DNA of 64,000 bases from Emcibacter sp. (GTDB taxonomy: Bacteria; Pseudomonadota; Alphaproteobacteria; Sphingomonadales; Emcibacteraceae), in assembly GCA_021647465.1 (NCBI GenBank), contig JAKIUQ010000007.1, positions 75,469-139,468 on the forward strand, given 5' to 3'. Position 1 is the stretch's first letter. Each line of letters begins with the position of its first letter. A program made the position numbers and the translations under genes. Positions 34,803 to 44,145 of this stretch are shown one piece after another. The notes beneath the pieces were generated by a model, which was not told the origin of the DNA, made no database searches, and worked only from the letters and a program-made list of their open reading frames with translations.

Positions 34803-36590
34803 GTGACCAAAAAAACTAATTTTCAGGGCCGCGCCTCTTTCGGCCAGCCCGAAGATATTAATGATAAAACAAAAATGATCCCCGGATTGCCGGATTTTCA
34901 TGACCTCTCTGAACGGCTGAAATTCTCGCCGAAAGACGGGCGTATCTGGCTTGATGATATTCGTATGATGATGCTGCATGCCAGCTCCATGGGGGCATTA
35001 CGCTCTGAACTCATCGAATCCCTTGGGGTCAACAAAGCCCGCGCTTTACTGACCCGAATGGGATATGTATCAGGCGCGCAAGATGCTGAATTGGCAGCAA
35101 AATTAAGGCCGGGCGCTGATTTTTTTGAAGTTTTCTCAGTTGGCCCGCAACTGCATTCTTTGGAAGGCATTGTCTCTGTGGAGCCTGTAAGGCTGGAAGC
35201 GGATGTGGAAAAAGGCACTTTTTACGGTGAATTTCTTTGGCATGACAGCATTGAAGATGAAATTCATATTGAAAAATATGGCATCGGAACCGAGCCCGTA
35301 TGCTGGATGCAGATAGGCTATGCCAGCGGCTATACATCCGTTTTTATGGGCCGCCCCATTGTCTATCAGGAAGTTGAGTGCCGCGCGCTGGGTCATATCC
35401 ATTGTCGCATCATAGGAAAGCCCGTGGAAGAATGGGATGACATTGAAGAAGATATGGCCTTTATGCAGCCGCAGGCCTTTGCCAATGCCGATACAATTTT
35501 GAAACCAAGCCATCAAGCTGCGACCCTGGATACAGAGCAACATCATGGCCCGAAAACCGAATTTCATCATAAAATTGCCGCCTCTATGGTCGGGGCATCG
35601 GCCGCCTTTAACGTGGCCTGTCATATGCTGGACAAGGTGGCCAGAACAACCGCAACGGTATTATTCCTTGGAGAATCCGGCGTCGGAAAAGAAATGTTTG
35701 CCCATACATTGCATCAAATAAGCGAACGACAGGACGGCCCATATGTGGCCGTAAATTGTGCCGCAATCCCTGATAATCTTCTGGAATCAGAATTATTCGG
35801 CGTAGACAAAGGGGCTTATACCGGCGCGACAGAGGCCCGGGCCGGACGATTTGAACGGGCGGATACGGGAACCATTTTTCTAGATGAAATTGGCACATTA
35901 TCTCTGGCCGCTCAGGGAAAATTGCTGCGGGTTCTGCAAGAACATCAGGTCGAACGCGTCGGCAGCAAAAAAACCACGGACATAGATATCAGGGTGATCG
36001 CCGCGACGAATGTCAATTTAAAACAAGAAATAAAAGAAGGCCGTTTTCGGGAAGATCTGTATTTTCGCCTCAATGTCTTCCCCATCCATATTCCGCCCCT
36101 GCGTGAGCGCAAAGCCGATATTCCGCTTTTGATCAATCACTTCCTGAAGAAATATGGCACCCGTTACAAGCGGAATATAACGGGCTTTACCTCCCGCGCC
36201 ATTGACGGGTTTTTAAATTATGATTGGCCCGGAAATATCCGGGAGCTGGAAAATCTCGTGGAGCGCGGGGTCATTCTCGCCCCGAATAACGGCGCGATCG
36301 ATCTCTCTCACCTGTTTACATTTGGCGAAGAAGTCACAATACCGCTTTTGAAAGTTAATAAAAACGGCTCACTAAACAATTTGTCTGATACGGCAGAAGA
36401 TGAAGCAGCCGGCGACCCACAACATATAAATATTATAGTCGATAGCCTGATTTCGCAAAATGTCGGATTAGAGCATCTTGAGAAAACCCTCATCGATTCT
36501 GCTGTGGCTAAAGCAGGCGGCAATCTATCCGCTGCGGCCCGAATACTTGGCATCAGCAGACCCCAGCTCGCCTATCGCCTAAAAAAATAA
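34803..36590 (+). CDS. dmpR: Sigma-54-dependent phenol-responsive activator (DmpR/MopR/XylR family)
   Basis: This enhancer-binding protein is activated directly by aromatic effectors. The 595 residues comprise the XylR_N and V4R sensor (about 25-230), a linker, an AAA+ domain (about 260-500) and a Fis-type helix-turn-helix (GGNLSAAARILGISRPQLAYRL at the end). The AAA+ domain has Walker A GESGVGKE near residue 290, the sigma-54 loop GAYTGA at 337-342 and Walker B TIFLDE. In the sensor, H118 and W146 correspond with constant offset to the phenol-contact residues H106 and W134 of MopR. C167, E190, C193 and C201 correspond to its zinc ligands C155, E178, C181 and C189. The start is GTG, nine bases after AGGGAG. 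It is divergent from the envelope module. Phenol as effector is well supported; the methylphenol range is not determined. Confidence 0.95.
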   Translation: MTKKTNFQGRASFGQPEDINDKTKMIPGLPDFHDLSERLKFSPKDGRIWLDDIRMMMLHASSMGALRSELIESLGVNKARALLTRMGYVSGAQDAELAAKLRPGADFFEVFSVGPQLHSLEGIVSVEPVRLEADVEKGTFYGEFLWHDSIEDEIHIEKYGIGTEPVCWMQIGYASGYTSVFMGRPIVYQEVECRALGHIHCRIIGKPVEEWDDIEEDMAFMQPQAFANADTILKPSHQAATLDTEQHHGPKTEFHHKIAASMVGASAAFNVACHMLDKVARTTATVLFLGESGVGKEMFAHTLHQISERQDGPYVAVNCAAIPDNLLESELFGVDKGAYTGATEARAGRFERADTGTIFLDEIGTLSLAAQGKLLRVLQEHQVERVGSKKTTDIDIRVIAATNVNLKQEIKEGRFREDLYFRLNVFPIHIPPLRERKADIPLLINHFLKKYGTRYKRNITGFTSRAIDGFLNYDWPGNIRELENLVERGVILAPNNGAIDLSHLFTFGEEVTIPLLKVNKNGSLNNLSDTAEDEAAGDPQHINIIVDSLISQNVGLEHLEKTLIDSAVAKAGGNLSAAARILGISRPQLAYRLKK

Positions 36591-36606
36591 CCTATGGCGC
36601 ATAAAA

Positions 36607-36635
36607 AAACACGGGCAATCAAATTACCCGTGTTT
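36607..36635. terminator. Bidirectional terminator between dmpR and the cold-shock gene
   Basis: AAACACGGG (36607-36615) pairs with CCCGTGTTT (36627-36635) around an 11-base loop. The minus strand continues in a uridine run (seven Ts), so it is strongest for the cold-shock transcript; on the plus strand the tail is TTTCTTAAAA. Confidence 0.82.
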
Positions 36636-36663
36636 CTTAAAATGCGTAAAAGACTGCCTTAAA

Positions 36664-36870
36664 TTAAGACGCGTCTCTTAAGTTACAAGCGGACTGCTTG
36701 CCTCTTTCTTCTTGAACATCAAACTCGATCTTTTGACCTTCGTCCAGACCATTAAGACCTGATTGTTGAACTGCGCTAATGTGAACAAACACATCGCCGC
36801 CGCCGTCTACGGGCTCGATGAAACCAAAACCTTTTGTTGGGTTAAACCATTTTACTGTACCAGTTGCCAT
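36664..36870 (-). CDS. cspA: Cold-shock domain protein (CspA family)
   Basis: A 68-residue single cold-shock domain that binds single-stranded RNA and DNA. RNP1 is KGFGFIEP and RNP2 is VFVHIS; the opening MATGTVKWFNPTKG is canonical. The ATG at 36870 follows AAGGA at seven bases, so an upstream TTG extension (36888) is not needed. The C-terminal residues (GKQSACNLRDAS) depart slightly from the usual GPQAANV ending. Which of the several csp genes this represents cannot be told. Confidence 0.93.
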   Translation of the reverse strand: MATGTVKWFNPTKGFGFIEPVDGGGDVFVHISAVQQSGLNGLDEGQKIEFDVQEERGKQSACNLRDAS

Positions 36871-37241
36871 TTTATTTTCCTTATGCAAATGTCGTTATAT
36901 TTCCAACCGCAACCTTGCTGCTGGATTGTTTCGTCTGATAATGACTTACGACCATTACCCTCAACTAAACCAAACAACATCGAAAGGAAAGTGGGTATCT
37001 CTAATATGTAATAATCAAACTTACCCGCTATAAACTGGTTATTTTCACAAACGTCAACAAAAAAATAAGTATATTTTTTAAAAACAACCCCTTAATGACA
37101 CGGGGCATGATGCCTTTTATGGGAAAATACGGGACAAACAAAGCGGATTCCCTTATTCCTTCACGGATTTATTTTCGCGCGGGGCGTTCAGGAATTTGAA
37201 CAAAATAGTTAAAAGAAAACCCCTTTTCCAAGAGTCGGGCA
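36871..37241 (-). other. Gene-free upstream region and probable long leader of the cold-shock gene
   Basis: About 370 bases without a convincing gene on either strand. Cold-shock genes usually have a long, structured 5' leader, and this stretch is in the right place for one. I see no clear promoter hexamers or cold-box motif. Confidence 0.4.
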
Positions 37242-37285
37242 AAATAAATGAGGTCAGAATTCTTTGATTCTGACCTCATTTATTT
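37242..37285 (-). terminator. Terminator of the AbgT transporter gene
   Basis: A perfect 19-bp stem: the left arm at 37242-37260 and the right arm at 37267-37285 enclose the loop TCTTTG. It starts 14 bases after the transporter stop (minus strand), and both arms end in A/T-rich runs, so it can stop transcription from either side. Confidence 0.85.
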
Positions 37286-37298
37286 TAAACTGGCACCC

Positions 37299-38876
37299 TC
37301 AGGAGCCGCCGGGCAAAATATAGCTCATTGTGGCCATGGGGCCAAGAGGCAGGTCGAATGATACCCATACGGCGGTCATAATGATGCCCATAACCAACAG
37401 ACCAACGGAATAGGGAATCATCACAGCGGTTAAGCTGCCCAAGCCAAATTCATTATTCCACCGCTTGCAGAAAAGCAAAATAAGCGGGAAATAAACCATC
37501 AATGGCGTGATGATATTCGTCGCACTATCCCCCACGCGATACGCCGCCGTTGTCATTTCGGGGCTAATGCCAAGCAGCATTAACATCGGAACAAGCACCG
37601 GGGCCAAGAGCGCCCATTTTGCACTGGCTGACCCAACAAACAGATTTATCAAACCCGTCAAAAGAATCATCATAACGATAATAACAGGCATCGGCATACC
37701 AGAGGTTTCAATGGCATCCGCGCCCTGAATGGCAAAAATCAGCCCAAGGTTTGACCAGTTAAACATGGCGACAAAATGCGCCGCGCCGAAGGTTAAAACC
37801 AGATAATAGGCCATGTCCCCCATTGAATTGCTCATCATGGAAACCACATCACGGTGATTTTTAATGGTGCCTGTCGCGCTGCCATAGGCGCAGGCGGTGG
37901 CCAGAAACAAGACGAGAAATCCTGCAACCAGACTGCGGTAAAATGGCGTTAACTGTGCCTCGGGTTTTGCCGCTTCGTTGATTAAAGGGGTTCCGGGGCC
38001 AAGGGTCAGAAACACCCAAAGCGCAATCACCCCGATTGTGGCATAGCCTGCCCAGCGCAAGCCTTTACTTTCATCGTCCGTGATTTCCTTATTCCCCTCG
38101 TCAATATTAATTTCCATATTGCTTTTGGCCGGGTTCCACTTGCCAAGACGGGGTTCAATTATTTTGTCCGTCACATACCAAATGGTCGGAAGATATATAA
38201 CAGTCATAAAGGCAATGAAATACCAGTTCCCGGCAATATTTGCATCCCACATTGGATCCAGCGTCTCCGCAGCCGTTTCCGTAATGCCGAATAAAAGCGC
38301 GTCAAGCTGACCGGGAAGAAGATTCGCGGAAAACCCCCCCGATACCCCGGCAAATGCAGCAGCTATGCCCGCAATGGGATTGCGATTGGCCGAGGCATAA
38401 AGAATGCCGGCAAGAGGAATAAGCACCACATAGGCCGCATCAGCCGCCAGATTGCCCAGCATGGCAACCAGAGCCACCGCAGGGGTTAGCAGAAAAGTCG
38501 GCGCCTTGCGTACGCCGGCGCGCATGGCCGTGCCAAAAAGCCCGGATCGTTCAGCAACCCCCGCGCCCAGCATAACCACAAGCACATAACCCAAAGGATG
38601 GAAGTGGGTCATGGTTTTCGGCATCTCAACAAGCAGACGCTGAATATTATCTGCGGAGAAAAGACTTGTCGCCTCAACAATGACAGCAGAACCATCTGTC
38701 CCCGTCGCCGTCGGATGAATGGCATTCAGCCCAATCGCCGCAAGAACAGCGCTGGTGATTGCCAGAAAGAGAATTAGGTAAAAGAATATGAATACCGGAT
38801 CAGGAAGTCTGTTGCCTGTGCGCTCTACCCAGCCAAGAATACCCGTTTGACGGGCAACATTTGTTTCGTTTGTCAT
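37299..38876 (-). CDS. abgT: AbgT-family transporter
   Basis: A 525-residue inner-membrane protein of the p-aminobenzoyl-glutamate transporter family (AbgT/MtrF). It opens GWVERTGNRLPDPVFIFFYL and contains the hallmark loops VMLGAGVAERSGLFGTAMRAGVRK, SANLLPGQLDALLFG and GSASAKWALLAPVLVPM, along with ten or more membrane helices. Members import p-aminobenzoyl-glutamate or export sulfonamide-type antimetabolites by proton exchange. It is a single gene with its own terminator, divergent from the PhnD-like gene. Confidence 0.92.
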   Translation of the reverse strand: MTNETNVARQTGILGWVERTGNRLPDPVFIFFYLILFLAITSAVLAAIGLNAIHPTATGTDGSAVIVEATSLFSADNIQRLLVEMPKTMTHFHPLGYVLVVMLGAGVAERSGLFGTAMRAGVRKAPTFLLTPAVALVAMLGNLAADAAYVVLIPLAGILYASANRNPIAGIAAAFAGVSGGFSANLLPGQLDALLFGITETAAETLDPMWDANIAGNWYFIAFMTVIYLPTIWYVTDKIIEPRLGKWNPAKSNMEINIDEGNKEITDDESKGLRWAGYATIGVIALWVFLTLGPGTPLINEAAKPEAQLTPFYRSLVAGFLVLFLATACAYGSATGTIKNHRDVVSMMSNSMGDMAYYLVLTFGAAHFVAMFNWSNLGLIFAIQGADAIETSGMPMPVIIVMMILLTGLINLFVGSASAKWALLAPVLVPMLMLLGISPEMTTAAYRVGDSATNIITPLMVYFPLILLFCKRWNNEFGLGSLTAVMIPYSVGLLVMGIIMTAVWVSFDLPLGPMATMSYILPGGS

Positions 38877-39058
38877 TATTTATAAAAGCCCCTGTTTTTT
38901 TGATTGAGGCAGGTTACAAAATATAAATATTAAAAGCAAATATTTCTGATAATGCGCTAACGTTAAAGGGATGTTGCCATTCTTGTATGAAAATGGCAGA
39001 CTCATCTCCCAACCCATGGATGATACGCCTTGACGGGTAGTTAAAAAGGAGACGGGAA

Positions 39059-39964
39059 ATCCTGACGGCTCACCATATTTCAAAATCATATAGAGGGAAA
39101 TTTGGCACCCTTCTTATGGCCCTTCTTATGGCTCTTCTGGTTTCTGCCTGCGGCGAAAAAGAAGAAACAAGACCCATTGAAATTCTGCGCGTTGCGGTAT
39201 TGCCGGATCATGATAAAGAAGAAATTCAACGCACACATCAGGAATTACTCAAGCATATAGGGTCTCGCACGGACTTAAAGACGCAATTGATCATCCCCGA
39301 TTCCTACGAAGAGTTGTTACGGTTATTTGATGAAAAAGCAATTGACCTGGCCTTATTTGGCGGCGTTACATATGTTAAGGCCCATTTAAAAAATGGGGCC
39401 GTACCGCTTGTTATGCGAGATGTTGATGGTCATTTCAGAAGTGTCGCCCTTGTCCATGCCGGCAATCCCGCAGATGACATCGCCGACCTTCGAGGGGCCT
39501 CATTGGCATTTGGCTCAAAACTATCTACCTCGGGGCATATCATGCCGCGGTATTTTCTGGAGGAAATGAATATCATCCCGGAAAAATTCTTTGGAACCAT
39601 TCAATATACGGGAGCGCATGACCTTACCGCACAATGGGTGCGGGATGGCATCGCAGAGGTAGGCATAGCCAATTCCGGCATCGTGAATGGCATGTTCCTG
39701 AGCGGAAAATTAAATAACAATATGGTCAAAATAATTTGGCAATCCCCCCCTTTCAGCGATAATGTCTGGGCCTTGCAGCCGGATATCAGCAAGCGGTTGA
39801 CGATAGAAATTCGCGATAGTTTCTTATGCTTAAACCACAAGGATAGCGATAAAGCCTTGATGAAAAAACTTGGTGCGAATTATTATATCCCCGTGACCCA
39901 TGATAATTTCAAGGATCTGGAGCAAGTCATCCGTCATATGGAACAACAAAAAGACACGCCATGA
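39059..39964 (+). CDS. PhnD-like periplasmic binding lipoprotein, probable sensor input for the adjacent kinase
   Basis: The product is a phosphate/phosphonate-type substrate-binding protein (PhnD superfamily): ILRVAVLPDHDKEEIQRTHQ, IDLALFGGVTYVKA, LAFGSKLSTSGHIMPRYFL, VRDGIAEVGIANS. The only ATG (39116) leaves a signal sequence with no basic residues, just MALLMALLVSAC. The frame is open back to 39041 and encodes a proper lipoprotein signal with KSYRGK before the hydrophobic core. AAGGAG (39046-39051) is followed after seven bases by ATC (39059), which I take as the likely start; CTG at 39062 is an alternative. The stop overlaps the kinase start (ATGA). No transport permease or ATPase gene is nearby, so sensing rather than uptake is likely. 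Confidence 0.78.
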   Translation: MLTAHHISKSYRGKFGTLLMALLMALLVSACGEKEETRPIEILRVAVLPDHDKEEIQRTHQELLKHIGSRTDLKTQLIIPDSYEELLRLFDEKAIDLALFGGVTYVKAHLKNGAVPLVMRDVDGHFRSVALVHAGNPADDIADLRGASLAFGSKLSTSGHIMPRYFLEEMNIIPEKFFGTIQYTGAHDLTAQWVRDGIAEVGIANSGIVNGMFLSGKLNNNMVKIIWQSPPFSDNVWALQPDISKRLTIEIRDSFLCLNHKDSDKALMKKLGANYYIPVTHDNFKDLEQVIRHMEQQKDTP

Positions 39965-42582
39965 GCCTGAGCAGAACCACGCAACAGAACAAACGGATAC
40001 AACGCAGTGTTTATGGCCTGATATGTATCGTGATCATTATCTTCGTGGCTATTCTTGCTTTATTGCAATGGGGGCATAATGAACATGAACGAAGAGATAC
40101 CCTCATCAACGACTATCATCTGGCCATCAGCAATAAGGCGCTGGAATTATTACGGGTCATTGACGAGGCAAGGATCTGGTTTCGAGATCAGGAAATTGGC
40201 CAGACGGATAAGGCGGGCAGCTTTGGCAGCGGCCTGTATTTAACCCCCGCACAAATCGCGTTTCTAAAGCGGGAGAAAACAAGTTCGCTCATACATGAAA
40301 TAAATGAACTTGTCGAAAATATCCAATTTCATCAGAAAATGCACACCGGTTTTGAGTTTAAAACAATCGAAACGCTCTTGAAAACAGCACATAAAAAAGT
40401 GCGGAATGATTTGACAAACCTGCTGTCAACCGCCGACTATTCAAGCCAGACGATAGATGACACGCTGGCCTTATTAATGTCGACAACACATCAATTGCAA
40501 ATTTTACATCAGCAGGCCTATCAAGACATGCGTTTGTCTTATGATGATCATGAACAGGAAGTATCCTTAACGCTATTAGGTCTGATTACATCCCTGATCT
40601 TAATTGGCATATTCAGCATTTTGTTTTTTTTGCGCCATGTCCGTATCAGCTTGGCCAGCCTTGCAAAGGCGCAGAAAAAATTCCGACGCGAACGTGATTT
40701 TTCCAATCGCCTCATCAATACAGCCCCCGTTATTATATTATTGCTTAATCCTGACCTGACCATTCAACATGCAAATCCTTATTTTGAAAAACTCAGCGGC
40801 TACCCGCTGGATGAATTGAAAGGCATGGACTGGGTTTCCCGTTTTCTACCGGAACGGAATCACAGGAATATTCGGGATTTATTGATGGATCCCACGCAAA
40901 CAATACCAGATCGGAGCATCGTCAGTCCCATCCTTACGCGCGAAGGAGAAGAGCGCGAAATCGAGTGGAATTCAATAATCATCCATAATACTGACGATTC
41001 TATTGTGGGCATACTTTCCATTGGCACGGATGTTACCGAACGCAAACAATCGGAAGTGGAAATCAAGCGGCTCATTTCCATCGTGAAATATTCCCCCGAC
41101 TTTATTGGCATATCTGATATTAACGGCAAACTTCAATTTTTGAATGATGCGGGCTATGATTTGGTCAATATTAACGAAAACGAAATTTCCCCTGACATAT
41201 ATGCCTCAGATTTCTTCCACAAAGACAACCGCAAGGATTTCATGGATAAAATCTTGCCCGACGTCATGACAAAAGGCCGCTGGTTTGGTGAAACTGATTT
41301 TCGGAATTTCACCAATGATAAACAAAAGCCCGTTTGGCTTGATATTTTCCGAATTGATCATCCTGACACCGCAAAGCCCATCAATATGGCCCTCGTTGCC
41401 CGTGACATAAGCGAGATAAAAGCCGCAGAAGAAGCCTTAAAAGCCAGCGAACAACGCTTTATCAAGATTGCCCATGCCACGCCTGTGGGTATTTTTCAGT
41501 CAAACGCCCAAGGGGAATGTATTTTTGTTAACAGCAGTTACGAAGAAATCTCCGGCTATTCGCAGAGCGAACTTCTGGGCGATGGCTGGATAAACTGCAT
41601 GCATCCCGACGACCGGGAAAGGGCCTTCGCCGAATGGAAAAAGTCCAAAAAGGAAAATCGGCTGCTTTCCCTGGAATATCGTTTCCTTAAACCTGACGGG
41701 CGCGTTATCTGGGTTTACGGCCAATCCCTTGCCGAATATGACCCTCAGGGAAACATACTCTCCTACGTTGGTACGATTACAGATATTACAAAAATCAAAC
41801 TGGCTCAAAGGGAACTCGAACAGCATCAGGAAAATCTTGAAAAGCTCGTCACAAAACGCACCATGGATATGCGGGATGCCCGTGATGAAGCAGAACGGGC
41901 CAATCAGGCCAAGTCTGAATTCTTGTCCCGCATGAGCCACGAGCTCAGAACACCTATGAATGCCATTCTTGGCTTTGCCCAGATGCTGGAATTTGATGCC
42001 GATGGTTTTAACGATACCCAACGGGGAAATGTCAAAGAGATCCTTGAGGCGGGCCATCACCTGCTCGACCTGATTAACGAGGTTCTGGATCTTGCCAAAG
42101 TTGAAACCGGCAAGCTGGAAATTTCCATGAAACAGGTTTTTATGGATGATATTTTACGCCAAACGATCCCTTTGATCAGCAAAGATGCAAAAGAACGCCA
42201 TCTGAATTTAGAAGATAACATCAGCAATAAGGACTATAGGGTGCGCGCTGATTTCACACGGTTAAAACAGGTTATGATTAACCTTCTCTCCAACGCCGTA
42301 AAATATAATCGCCCACAGGGTCAAATCACACTGGATGCTGAAATTATGGATGAGCAGCGCCTGCGCATTTATATTAAGGATCAGGGCAAGGGGTTAACGG
42401 AACAAGAAATTACCCGATTATTCACGTCCTTCGAACGTCTGAACGCAAAAAATAACATTGAAGGCACCGGTATAGGCCTTGTTATCACCAAACATCTGAT
42501 TGAACTTATGGGCGGCAGCATTGGGGTTGAAAGCACGCCGGGGACAGGAAGTATATTCTGGATTGATCTCGCTATTGCGTGA
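39961..42582 (+). CDS. Membrane PAS-domain sensor histidine kinase
   Basis: The 873-residue protein has a transmembrane helix at about 17-38, a periplasmic helical domain (about 45-200), a second transmembrane helix (about 202-225) and three PAS/PAC units (about 250-360, 365-490, 495-620). These are followed by a coiled coil, the dimerisation domain with phosphoacceptor H660 (SRMSHELRTPMNAI) and the ATPase domain (NLLSNAVKYN, DQGKGL, GTGIGLVITK). There is no attached receiver, so phosphate must go to a separate protein; a receiver and an HPt are encoded 1.6 kb downstream. Coupling with the binding protein by ATGA overlap suggests periplasmic ligand sensing. The ligand is unknown. Confidence 0.92.
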   Translation: MSLSRTTQQNKRIQRSVYGLICIVIIIFVAILALLQWGHNEHERRDTLINDYHLAISNKALELLRVIDEARIWFRDQEIGQTDKAGSFGSGLYLTPAQIAFLKREKTSSLIHEINELVENIQFHQKMHTGFEFKTIETLLKTAHKKVRNDLTNLLSTADYSSQTIDDTLALLMSTTHQLQILHQQAYQDMRLSYDDHEQEVSLTLLGLITSLILIGIFSILFFLRHVRISLASLAKAQKKFRRERDFSNRLINTAPVIILLLNPDLTIQHANPYFEKLSGYPLDELKGMDWVSRFLPERNHRNIRDLLMDPTQTIPDRSIVSPILTREGEEREIEWNSIIIHNTDDSIVGILSIGTDVTERKQSEVEIKRLISIVKYSPDFIGISDINGKLQFLNDAGYDLVNINENEISPDIYASDFFHKDNRKDFMDKILPDVMTKGRWFGETDFRNFTNDKQKPVWLDIFRIDHPDTAKPINMALVARDISEIKAAEEALKASEQRFIKIAHATPVGIFQSNAQGECIFVNSSYEEISGYSQSELLGDGWINCMHPDDRERAFAEWKKSKKENRLLSLEYRFLKPDGRVIWVYGQSLAEYDPQGNILSYVGTITDITKIKLAQRELEQHQENLEKLVTKRTMDMRDARDEAERANQAKSEFLSRMSHELRTPMNAILGFAQMLEFDADGFNDTQRGNVKEILEAGHHLLDLINEVLDLAKVETGKLEISMKQVFMDDILRQTIPLISKDAKERHLNLEDNISNKDYRVRADFTRLKQVMINLLSNAVKYNRPQGQITLDAEIMDEQRLRIYIKDQGKGLTEQEITRLFTSFERLNAKNNIEGTGIGLVITKHLIELMGGSIGVESTPGTGSIFWIDLAIA

Positions 42583-42589
42583 TTTATGG

Positions 42590-43957
42590 TCACTCTATTG
42601 CCTTAAGTTTAAAGGCCTGCGTCCCCAACAGTAACAGAACGGCCAGAATACCAATAACCAAGCCAACCCAGGGGGCAAAAAATACGAGGAAAAATGCCGT
42701 GAGCAGCATGATGCTCTTTTCTTCCTTGCCCTTGGGCATGGATAAGGCCACATACGCGCAGGCAAAGCCGGTTAAGATAAGGGTCAGAACAAGGGCGATC
42801 GGCATAAAGGGCTTTAAAAAAGTCACCACGGGCAAGAAAAGCAAGAGAAAAGGAACGCCATATAGATAATAGGCACTGATCCCCCCCACAAGCGTTTCCA
42901 TCTTATCCTTGCCCTCTGCCCATCTCTGGACAACAACCACATGTACCCCTGTCCATAAACAGCCCTGCGTCGGAAAAAACGGCGCCACAATGCCCATGAC
43001 GGCATTTCTGATCGCAATGACAATATGCGAACGGCTTGTGTCAATGTCCAATTTGTCATCTGGCCGCGATTTTTCTGCCTCCCGAATGATGGCAATGCCG
43101 GTCAGCAAATCGCCAAAAACAATTGTATAGGTGATGATGGCAAGCGGTATCGCCTCGATGAAAAAGGACAAGGGCGGCCAGCCAATATAAAAAGGCGAAA
43201 CCTTGCTCATCAAATCGCCAACGGGCGGCACAAGCAGCCCCCACTGAATATCAAATGTTATTTCCCCCAGATAAGTCCCGACAATCCCCGCAATGATGAA
43301 ACCGGGTAATAATCCAAGGCTCGCAAGGGCGGCCAGACTTTTATATTTTAATTTCAGCGCTTGAAAAGGAATGGAAAAAGAAACAACAAGACATGTAATC
43401 AGCGCCAGCGTCATGGAAACCGGCATCGCTTCTATTGTTTTAAAATCATCCACAAAAACCCGCTTGAAAGCGGATAAGGCCGCCCCCAGTATAATGCCGG
43501 CCTTTATCGCCGTCGGTATGTGAAGAATGAGCTTCTTGCCAAGTCCGGTAATGCCCAGAAAAAACATAAGCCCCGCCAGATTAAGGGACAAGGCCGTCAT
43601 CATCTGGAACCGCTCTACCGGGGTATCATACCCCCCCAGAACAAACGCCAGCGCCAAGGGCAGCGCAGGCGTCACCCAGCCCGGCGCAAAGGGCTCGCCA
43701 AAAAGAACCACATGGGACGAGATCAAGATCGTGTGGAATATGGAAATGGTGATGGCTTCTTCAAACGTCAGCCCAAAGGCCGCCACCAGAAGCGGCGTCA
43801 AGGCGAGGCCCGTTGAGGCCGCGACCACTATACCCTGCAGCAATTCCGGCCATTCAACCCTCATATGAAGCCATGGCAACCGGGCCGTAAAGGGGCCCCA
43901 TTTAAAACCCCTCGATGATGCTGGTGATATTTTCTTGTTATTATCCATCATACCCAA
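42590..43957 (-). CDS. Multi-pass permease of uncertain family (NCS2/SulP-like)
   Basis: A 455-residue inner-membrane protein with about 12 hydrophobic segments. The overall pattern (WPELLQGIVVAASTGLAL, GWVTPALPLALAF, FFPTQGCLWTGVHVV, PTAIKAGIILGAAL) resembles the nucleobase/sulfate (NCS2-SulP) superfamily, but I cannot name a substrate. The TTG at 43957 lies at good distance from GAGGGAAG; ATG codons at 43951 and 43948 are alternatives. It lies on the opposite strand between the kinase and the receiver genes, tail to tail with the kinase by 7 bases. Confidence 0.7.
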   Translation of the reverse strand: MGMMDNNKKISPASSRGFKWGPFTARLPWLHMRVEWPELLQGIVVAASTGLALTPLLVAAFGLTFEEAITISIFHTILISSHVVLFGEPFAPGWVTPALPLALAFVLGGYDTPVERFQMMTALSLNLAGLMFFLGITGLGKKLILHIPTAIKAGIILGAALSAFKRVFVDDFKTIEAMPVSMTLALITCLVVSFSIPFQALKLKYKSLAALASLGLLPGFIIAGIVGTYLGEITFDIQWGLLVPPVGDLMSKVSPFYIGWPPLSFFIEAIPLAIITYTIVFGDLLTGIAIIREAEKSRPDDKLDIDTSRSHIVIAIRNAVMGIVAPFFPTQGCLWTGVHVVVVQRWAEGKDKMETLVGGISAYYLYGVPFLLLFLPVVTFLKPFMPIALVLTLILTGFACAYVALSMPKGKEEKSIMLLTAFFLVFFAPWVGLVIGILAVLLLLGTQAFKLKAIE

Positions 43958-44145
43958 TAGCCGCTTCCCTCATGTATTTTTATATGTATTTATCCGAAGT
44001 ATAGCCAAAGCCGCCAAAGATAAAAGCGTTATTATTCAAGAAATATTTTGCATAAATAAAATTATTTTTTTATATGGTTCCCGTATATATTGCCATTATA
44101 TTGGCTATTGCTACTTTTTAATTTTTAAAAGACGGAGTTAAAGTA

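Noticed and set aside
36889..37241. Possible small genes in the cold-shock upstream region
   Set aside because: Short frames here lack starts with SD and any protein-like composition; better explained as a leader and promoter region.
38880..39089. A 69-codon minus-strand frame in the AbgT / PhnD-like divergent region
   Set aside because: No domain or SD, and it covers the probable start region of the PhnD-like gene.
41500..42060. A 186-codon minus-strand frame
   Set aside because: Antisense to the PAS and dimerisation regions of the histidine kinase.
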